Assembly: GCA_002737595.1 (NCBI GenBank)
Contig: NSHZ01000038.1
Span: 1-13,968, forward strand
Direction of reading: 5' to 3'
Length of the DNA: 13,968 nucleotides
Source: Actinomycetota bacterium
Lineage (GTDB): Bacteria > Actinomycetota > Actinomycetes > Nanopelagicales > Nanopelagicaceae
Made by a program: the position numbers and the translations under genes. Position 1 is the first letter of the stretch. The number at the start of each line of letters is the position of its first letter. The notes under the pieces were generated by a model. That model was not told the DNA's origin. It saw nothing but the letters and a program-made list of their open reading frames with translations, and did no database searches. Shown here in pieces: positions 6,235-13,968 of the stretch.

Positions 6235-7038
6235 GTGAAGTTTCTAGTGTGTGTGAAGCAGGTTCCAGATTCCTGGGCCGAAAAGAAACTGGGAGCCGAC
6301 TCCCGCCTCGATCGCGCTGGAGTAGATGCCGTACTTAATGATCTTGATGAGTACGCCATCGAAGAAGCGCTGCGCATCTGCGAGAACTCAGGTGGCAATG
6401 GCGAAGGCGGCGAGCACTCCATCACGTTGCTCTCCATGGGGCCAGACCGCGCTACTGAGGCAATTCGTAAGGGACTCTCCATGGGTGCCGATAATGCAAT
6501 TTTGATTAGCGATGACGCCCTTGCTGGTTCGGATGCTCTTGCAACCTCGCTGGTGCTCGCAAAGGCTATTGAAAGTAGCGGTGCAAATATTGTGCTCTGC
6601 GGCACTGAATCAACCGATGCTCGCATGAGTGTGGTTCCTGCCATGTTGGCCGAGCGCCTCGGATGGCCACAGCTCACCTTTGCTGGAGAATTGAAGATTG
6701 ACGTGACTGCAAATACGGCCAGCATCAAGCGCATGACAGATGAGGGCGTGGAGGAAATGGAAGCGCCACTTCCATGTGTGGTCTCGGTGATTGAAAAGAT
6801 TAACGAGCCGCGTTACCCATCTTTCAAGGGCATCATGGCGGCGAAGAAGAAGTCAATCGAAACACACACCCTTGCTGATATCGGCCTTGCTGCTGATCAA
6901 GTAGGAAGCGCAAGCTCTTGGAGTTCAGTTGTAGATGCTGCGCTGCGTCCACCACGTAGCGCCGGTATCAAAGTTGTGGACGAGGGTAATGGTGGAAACG
7001 AATTGGTCTCATTCCTTGCTGACAAGAAGATTGTGTAG
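6235..7038 (+). CDS. etfB: Electron transfer flavoprotein subunit beta
   Basis: 267 aa, family length. EtfB pairs with EtfA to form the soluble flavoprotein that takes electrons from acyl-CoA and other dehydrogenases and passes them toward the quinone pool. Visible features are the N-terminal KFLVCVKQVPD, DEYAIEEALR (38-47), the nucleotide-binding segment LCGTESTDAR (121-130) and the basic stretch EPRYPSFKGIMAAKKK (191-206), matching the EtfB signature. Start is GTG 6235, with AGGAGAG four bases upstream; similarity begins exactly there. The frame is open back to 5986, but that part overlaps the hydratase gene in another frame and shows no family similarity. etfA starts eight bases after the stop. 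Confidence 0.95.
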   Translation: MKFLVCVKQVPDSWAEKKLGADSRLDRAGVDAVLNDLDEYAIEEALRICENSGGNGEGGEHSITLLSMGPDRATEAIRKGLSMGADNAILISDDALAGSDALATSLVLAKAIESSGANIVLCGTESTDARMSVVPAMLAERLGWPQLTFAGELKIDVTANTASIKRMTDEGVEEMEAPLPCVVSVIEKINEPRYPSFKGIMAAKKKSIETHTLADIGLAADQVGSASSWSSVVDAALRPPRSAGIKVVDEGNGGNELVSFLADKKIV

Positions 7039-7046
7039 GTAGCGCT

Positions 7047-7988
7047 GTGGCTGAAGTTCTGGTACTCATCGATCACAATGCAGGTCTAGTTTCTCGCGCG
7101 GCAGGTGAATTGCTCACGGCCGCTCGCGCACTTGGCGCTGTGCATGCGGTTGCTGTCGTCCGTGCTGGAGAAGCAGACGCATCTCGTGCAGTTGCTGCGC
7201 AATTCGGTGCCGCAAAACTTTCGATCATTGAAGCCGTTGATGGGCACCCCATCACTCCTTCGGTAGATGCGCTCGCGAGCATCGCACAAGCATCTTCTCC
7301 AGCGGCGATCCTTCTTACTTCGGGTGCTAAAGGAAAAGAGATTGCTGGGCGACTAGCTGTACGCCTCGGCAGTGGGATTATTACCGATGCTATTGAACTC
7401 GCGTCAGACTTCTCGGCAACGCAATCGATCTTCGGTGGATCAACCGTGGTGCACTCCAAAGTCACTCATGGAGCACCCGTGATCACCGTGCGCCCTAACG
7501 CTTGCGAACCAGTAGCCGCAGCGAGCTCTCCAGAGATTATAGATATACCTATCAATCACACCTCTAGTGGAGTGAAAGTTACTAGCCGTCAGGCTCCAGT
7601 CAAGGGTGGTAGGCCAGAATTGACGGAGGCATCGATCATCGTTTCTGGTGGCCGAGGGACCAACGGAGATTTCGGCCCAGTTGAGTCTCTCGCTGATGCT
7701 TTAGGTGCCGCCGTCGGTGCATCTCGCGCCGCCACCGATGCCGGTTGGTATCCACACTCGAATCAAGTGGGACAAACAGGGAAGACGGTCAGCCCTCAAC
7801 TTTATGTAGCGTGCGGAATTTCTGGTGCGATTCAACATCGAGCGGGAATGCAAACCAGCAAGACCATCGTGGCGATTAATAAAGATGCCGATGCGCCAAT
7901 CTTTGAACTTGCAGATTTTGGCGTTGTGGGCGACCTATTCAATGTGGTACCGCAAGCTGCGGCAGGAGTACAGGCGCGCAAGTCTTGA
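7047..7988 (+). CDS. etfA: Electron transfer flavoprotein subunit alpha
   Basis: 313 aa, family length. It holds the redox-active FAD of the EtfAB heterodimer. The C-terminal FAD domain is clear: IIVSGGRG (197-204), GASRAATDAGW (224-234), GQTGKTVSPQLYVACGISG (242-260) and the alpha-subunit signature NKDADAPIFELADFGVVGD (278-296). The N-terminal half is the less conserved domain facing EtfB. Start is GTG 7047, eight bases after the etfB stop, with only a weak AGGT upstream, so translation is probably coupled. The physiological dehydrogenase partners are not in the window; the nearby enoyl-CoA hydratase suggests acyl-CoA dehydrogenases. Confidence 0.95.
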   Translation: MAEVLVLIDHNAGLVSRAAGELLTAARALGAVHAVAVVRAGEADASRAVAAQFGAAKLSIIEAVDGHPITPSVDALASIAQASSPAAILLTSGAKGKEIAGRLAVRLGSGIITDAIELASDFSATQSIFGGSTVVHSKVTHGAPVITVRPNACEPVAAASSPEIIDIPINHTSSGVKVTSRQAPVKGGRPELTEASIIVSGGRGTNGDFGPVESLADALGAAVGASRAATDAGWYPHSNQVGQTGKTVSPQLYVACGISGAIQHRAGMQTSKTIVAINKDADAPIFELADFGVVGDLFNVVPQAAAGVQARKS

Positions 7989-7998
7989 TGATGTCGCG

Positions 7999-9168
7999 AT
8001 GAGTACGTACCTCGATCATGCGGCGACTACGCCCATGTCTGATACTGCTCGAATCGCGATGATCGACGAACTGGGCAAATTAGGTAATGCTTCCAGCCTC
8101 CATGGATCGGGGCGGCGTGCACGGAAAGTGGTCGAAGAGGCTCGTGAAGCAATTGCTCGAGCCATAGATGCTACCCCAGGCGAGATAGTGCTCACTGGTT
8201 CAGGTACCGAAGCCAATAATTTGGCGATAAAGGGCCTTTATTGGAAGCGAGTACTAGAAGATCCGGCCAATAACAGAATCATTTCCTCTTCAATTGAACA
8301 CCATGCAGTGATGGACCCGATTCAGTGGTTAGTTGACCATGAAGGTGCACAGGTGACTTGGGTGTCGGTAAATGAGCGGGCACAACTCAACGTCGATGAA
8401 TTAGTGGCTGAAATTGAAAGAGACCCAAAAGTTGCTTTAGTTACCGTGATGTTTGCAAATAACGAAGTTGGTACTTTGCAACCGATAACTCGCATTATTG
8501 AAGTAGCTCATAAATATGGAATCCCTGTTCACACAGATGCTGTGCAAGCTTTTGGAAAAGTGCCACTCTCGTTTGAGAATCTTGATATTGATGCACTCAC
8601 CATTAGCGGTCACAAGATTGGTGGGCCGCTTGGAATAGGTGCGCTCATCGTAAAAAAGGATCTCAAGTTGACTCCCGTGTTGCATGGAGGCGGACAAGAG
8701 CGAGATATTCGAAGCGGAACATTAGACACACCCGCCATTCGTGCATTAGGTGTAGCAGCGCAAGAAGCTCACGATCACTTGTTTGAGCGCGCGGTGCGAA
8801 TGAGTGCGCTTCGTGCCGATCTCACTGCACGAGTACTGGCTGAAGTTCCTGATTCACGATCTAATGGCGATACAGACACACTTCCGGGAATTGCACACTT
8901 TACATTTGCAGGAGCCGAAGGTGATGCACTCCTTTTGCTCCTCGATGCTCAAGGAATTGAATCGTCCACTGGCTCTGCTTGCAGCGCGGGAGTACCACGG
9001 CCCAGTCACGTACTGGTGGCGATGGGCATGAGCGAGCCCGAGGCACGAGCCTCCCTACGCTTTTCCCTGGGGTATGACTCAACCTCAGCGGATATAGATG
9101 CCTTAGTGAGCGTGATCGGCGGAGTAGTTGAGCGTGCTCGTAGAGCTGGTCAGGTAAGTAAGCGATAA
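7999..9168 (+). CDS. nifS: Cysteine desulfurase (NifS/IscS-like)
   Basis: 389 aa. This PLP enzyme removes sulfur from cysteine and holds it as a persulfide. Visible features are [10 protein letters not shown] (4-13), [13 protein letters not shown] (67-79), His101 in IEHHAVMD, Asp180 and Gln183 in [10 protein letters not shown], the PLP lysine Lys206 in SGHKIGG, and the persulfide Cys328 in [13 protein letters not shown] 7999 is chosen because similarity begins there; the frame is open further upstream inside etfA but without family similarity. It begins 10 bp after etfA and ends 8 bp before mnmA, with no iscU-type scaffold gene alongside. The context therefore suggests it feeds tRNA thiolation, although a wider role in Fe-S assembly is possible. 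Confidence 0.94.
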   Translation: MSTYLDHAATTPMSDTARIAMIDELGKLGNASSLHGSGRRARKVVEEAREAIARAIDATPGEIVLTGSGTEANNLAIKGLYWKRVLEDPANNRIISSSIEHHAVMDPIQWLVDHEGAQVTWVSVNERAQLNVDELVAEIERDPKVALVTVMFANNEVGTLQPITRIIEVAHKYGIPVHTDAVQAFGKVPLSFENLDIDALTISGHKIGGPLGIGALIVKKDLKLTPVLHGGGQERDIRSGTLDTPAIRALGVAAQEAHDHLFERAVRMSALRADLTARVLAEVPDSRSNGDTDTLPGIAHFTFAGAEGDALLLLLDAQGIESSTGSACSAGVPRPSHVLVAMGMSEPEARASLRFSLGYDSTSADIDALVSVIGGVVERARRAGQVSKR

Positions 9169-9169
9169 T
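9164..9169 (+). promoter_or_regulatory. -10-like hexamer just upstream of mnmA
   Basis: GATAAT, one mismatch from TATAAT, overlaps the nifS stop and ends seven bases before ATG 9177. No Shine-Dalgarno sequence precedes mnmA, so a second, leaderless transcript starting at mnmA is possible. No -35 element is evident. Confidence 0.3.
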
Positions 9170-9176
9170 TACTCCC

Positions 9177-10259
9177 ATGCGAGTTATTGCAGCAATGAGT
9201 GGCGGTGTGGATTCCGCGGTAGCGGCGGCCCGAGCAGTGGAGGCAGGCCACGATGTAGTGGGCGTACACCTAGCGCTCTCTGCGAACCCACAGGCCTATC
9301 GCTCAGGTGCTCGGGGTTGTTGCACGATCGAAGATTCGCGGGATGCGCGCAGAGCAGCAGACGTGATTGGCATTCCCTTCTATATCTGGGACATGGCCGA
9401 CGAATTCCGCGCTGACGTAGTGGAGAACTTCATCTCTGAATACGCCGCTGGAAATACTCCGAATCCATGTTTGCGGTGCAATGAGAAGATCAAGTTCGAA
9501 GCCGTACTAAATCGCGGAATCGCAATGGGATTCGATGCAGTAGTTACTGGCCATTATGCGCAATTACGTGGTTCCGCAGAAGCGCCCACTTTGCATCGTG
9601 CGGTGGATCACGGCAAGGACCAGTCGTATGTATTGGCAGTACTTACGCCTGAACAGATTCGACATTCACTCTTTCCGCTTGGAGATACGCCAAAGGAAGA
9701 GATTCGCAAAGAGGCAGAGCGTCGAGGTTTAAGTGTGGCCAACAAGCCCGATAGCCACGACATCTGCTTCATCCCCTCTGGAGATAACGCTGGATGGTTG
9801 CGTGATCGCTTAGGAGTAGCGGAAGGTCCCATCGTCGATGAAGAAGGAAATCGTCTCGGTACGCATCAAGGCGCATTTACCTACACCATCGGGCAACGCA
9901 AAGGTTTGGGTATTTCACAACCTTCCGACGATGGTCGAGCTCGGTATGTGCTCAAGATAGAGCCAGTCTCAAATACTGTTGTAGTGGGTGCGCATGAAGC
10001 GCTGGCAGTCTCCACAATTCTTGGTGAGAAACTCCGGATGTGCGGTCCAACTCCACAAAGCGTCCATCGCGGCTTTGCCCAAGTGCGCGCCCATGGTGCC
10101 GCCATTGCGTGCGCTTACGAGTTCGTTGGTGACGCTCTCACAGTCGTACTGGATGAGCCATTGCATGGCCTGGCAACAGGGCAGGCAGTTGTCGTATACG
10201 ACGGCGACCGTGTGGTGGGCTCGGCGACTGTGACGGCAACTGTTTCAGCGACACTCTAA
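9177..10259 (+). CDS. mnmA: tRNA-specific 2-thiouridylase MnmA
   Basis: 360 aa, family length. It adenylates and then thiolates U34 of Lys, Glu and Gln tRNAs (s2U). Visible features are the PP-loop MSGGVDSAV (7-15), [15 protein letters not shown] (93-107), VTGHYAQL (123-130) and [11 protein letters not shown] (192-202). The catalytic cysteines correspond to Cys101 and Cys197. Cys98 adds a C-x-x-C, where the E. coli enzyme has D-x-x-C. The C-terminal part ([12 protein letters not shown], then the beta-barrel region) is complete. It follows nifS by 8 bp; the desulfurase is its expected sulfur donor. There is no ribosome-binding site before the ATG. The next gene begins 2 bp after its stop. Confidence 0.95.
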   Translation: MRVIAAMSGGVDSAVAAARAVEAGHDVVGVHLALSANPQAYRSGARGCCTIEDSRDARRAADVIGIPFYIWDMADEFRADVVENFISEYAAGNTPNPCLRCNEKIKFEAVLNRGIAMGFDAVVTGHYAQLRGSAEAPTLHRAVDHGKDQSYVLAVLTPEQIRHSLFPLGDTPKEEIRKEAERRGLSVANKPDSHDICFIPSGDNAGWLRDRLGVAEGPIVDEEGNRLGTHQGAFTYTIGQRKGLGISQPSDDGRARYVLKIEPVSNTVVVGAHEALAVSTILGEKLRMCGPTPQSVHRGFAQVRAHGAAIACAYEFVGDALTVVLDEPLHGLATGQAVVVYDGDRVVGSATVTATVSATL

Positions 10260-10261
10260 TC

Positions 10262-13244
<2,983 letters not shown>

Positions 13245-13245
<1 letters not shown>

Positions 13246-13258
13246 GCGATTTTTCGCC
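13245..13258 (+). terminator. Small hairpin directly after ligA (weak terminator candidate)
   Basis: GGCGA (13245-13249) and TCGCC (13254-13258) pair perfectly around TTTT, beginning at the last base of the ligA stop codon. The stem is only five base pairs and is followed by CC rather than a T-run, so it is not a good intrinsic terminator. It may trim or attenuate the transcript. Confidence 0.25.
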
Positions 13259-13273
13259 CCTCCCACACTTCGG

Positions 13274-13279
13274 TAGGCT
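13274..13279 (+). promoter_or_regulatory. -10-like hexamer just upstream of gatC (leaderless candidate)
   Basis: TAGGCT fits TANNNT and ends six bases before ATG 13286. There is no clear Shine-Dalgarno sequence. Together with the hairpin after ligA, this suggests gatCA may have its own start of transcription. No -35 is evident. Confidence 0.35.
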
Positions 13280-13285
13280 CAGCCC

Positions 13286-13576
13286 ATGATCTCCCGTGAC
13301 GATGTTGCCCACCTCGCCCAATTGGCTCGAATTGAACTTGAAGCGAGCGAGATCGATCATTTAGCCGGACAACTCGAGGTCATCCTTGGAGCGGTGGCTC
13401 GTGTGCAAGAAGTTGCCAGCGCCGACGTGGCACCGACCTCGCATCCCCTCCCTCTCAAGAATGTATTCCGGCCTGATGTCATTCGCCCTTCGCTCACTCC
13501 GGAAGAGGCGCTTTCGGGAGCCCCGGCAAGTGAAGAGCAACGCTTCCGTGTGCCACAGATTTTGGGTGAAGAGTAA
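13286..13576 (+). CDS. gatC: Asp/Glu-tRNA amidotransferase subunit C
   Basis: 96 aa, typical of GatC. It stabilises the GatA-GatB complex that converts Glu-tRNA(Gln) and/or Asp-tRNA(Asn) to the amide forms. Visible features are the N-terminal [18 protein letters not shown], a middle amphipathic helix, and the C-terminal pattern [20 protein letters not shown] (61-80) ending in FRVPQIL (87-93). The start ATG 13286 lies 40 bp after ligA, and its TAA overlaps the gatA ATG by one base (TAATG). Confidence 0.95.
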   Translation: MISRDDVAHLAQLARIELEASEIDHLAGQLEVILGAVARVQEVASADVAPTSHPLPLKNVFRPDVIRPSLTPEEALSGAPASEEQRFRVPQILGEE

Positions 13577-13968
13577 TGATTACTCAAAACGCGTCGGAGA
13601 TGGCTGCCGCGGTCGCGGCTGGCGAGATTACATCTGAGGCCTTAACGCAAGCACACCTTTCACGTATCGCCGAAGTTGATGAGAAAGTTCATGCCTTTCT
13701 TCATGTCGATGCGGAAGGCGCGCTTGCTCAAGCGCGTGCAGTAGATGCTGCACGTGCTAAGGGAGAGAAACTCTCTCCACTGGCTGGCGTCCCGTTAGCA
13801 CTTAAAGATGTGATGGTGCAAAAAGGTGTACCAACCACCTGCGGTTCCAAGATTCTTGAAGGATGGCGCCCACCATACGATGCAACAGTCGTTTCCAAAT
13901 TAAAGAATGCTGGCGTCGTTATTCTTGGTAAAACCAATATGGACGAATTTGCGATGGGTTCCTCCACC
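13576..13968 (+). CDS. gatA: Asp/Glu-tRNA amidotransferase subunit A, N-terminal part
   Basis: Partial; 131 codons before the right edge. GatA is the amidase subunit that releases ammonia from glutamine. Visible are [10 protein letters not shown] (71-80) with the catalytic lysine Lys77 of the Ser-cisSer-Lys triad, TTCGSKIL (87-94), and [14 protein letters not shown] (118-131), the family signature. The two catalytic serines lie beyond the window. The start ATG 13576 overlaps the gatC stop. Order gatC-gatA suggests gatB follows outside. Confidence 0.95.
   Translation, partial: MITQNASEMAAAVAAGEITSEALTQAHLSRIAEVDEKVHAFLHVDAEGALAQARAVDAARAKGEKLSPLAGVPLALKDVMVQKGVPTTCGSKILEGWRPPYDATVVSKLKNAGVVILGKTNMDEFAMGSST

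Noticed and set aside
5820..6734. 304-codon minus-strand open frame across the hydratase/etfB region
   Set aside because: It is antisense to two well-supported genes, is serine/arginine-rich low-complexity in translation and resembles no family I know; a shadow frame.
7825..7998. Open frame upstream of the nifS ATG
   Set aside because: It overlaps conserved etfA coding sequence in another frame; desulfurase similarity starts at ATG 7999.

Overview
The window reads as a stretch of ordinary actinobacterial chromosome. The main evidence is gene order: a PucR-type FasR regulator next to a type II fatty-acid-synthesis operon ending in an AccD6-like carboxyltransferase, and the series etfB-etfA-nifS-mnmA-methionine synthase-ligA-gatC-gatA. 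By eye GC is about half, low for Actinobacteria, and genes are packed tightly with several overlapping stop/start codons. That suits a small-genome (for example aquatic) actinobacterium, but the taxon is an inference.

Left part, minus strand (5238 down to 1): fasR, then a 130-bp control region, then fabD, fabH, acpP, fabF and the start of accD6, which runs off the left edge. Together these make malonyl-CoA (AccD6), load it onto ACP (FabD), start chains (FabH) and extend them (FabF). FasR is the expected activator. The gap before fabD holds a promoter-like pair, a perfect 6-3-6 palindrome and repeated GTAGG motifs.

Middle, plus strand: a 62-bp divergent gap separates fasR from an enoyl-CoA hydratase gene. 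After it comes a 157-bp region with 9-bp tandem repeats, an inverted repeat and an AT-rich -10-like tract, then etfB and etfA. These genes point to acyl-CoA oxidation with electrons passed to the electron transfer flavoprotein, so synthesis and breakdown of acyl chains lie back to back.

Right part, plus strand: nifS and mnmA (sulfur supply and 2-thiolation of tRNA wobble uridine), a short MetE-like methyltransferase, ligA (NAD-dependent DNA ligase), gatC and the start of gatA (Asp/Glu-tRNA amidotransferase), which runs off the right edge.

No mobile element, CRISPR array, rRNA or tRNA gene was seen. Most of the content is housekeeping. The most unusual item is the FabD protein, which carries an extra C-terminal biotinyl/lipoyl-like domain in which the usual acceptor lysine position appears to be arginine. 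Other points of interest are the control regions at 4000-4060 and 6112-6211, a three-cysteine MnmA, a MetE-like protein lacking a visible glutamate zinc ligand, and several genes whose -10-like hexamer lies only 6-7 nt before the start codon.
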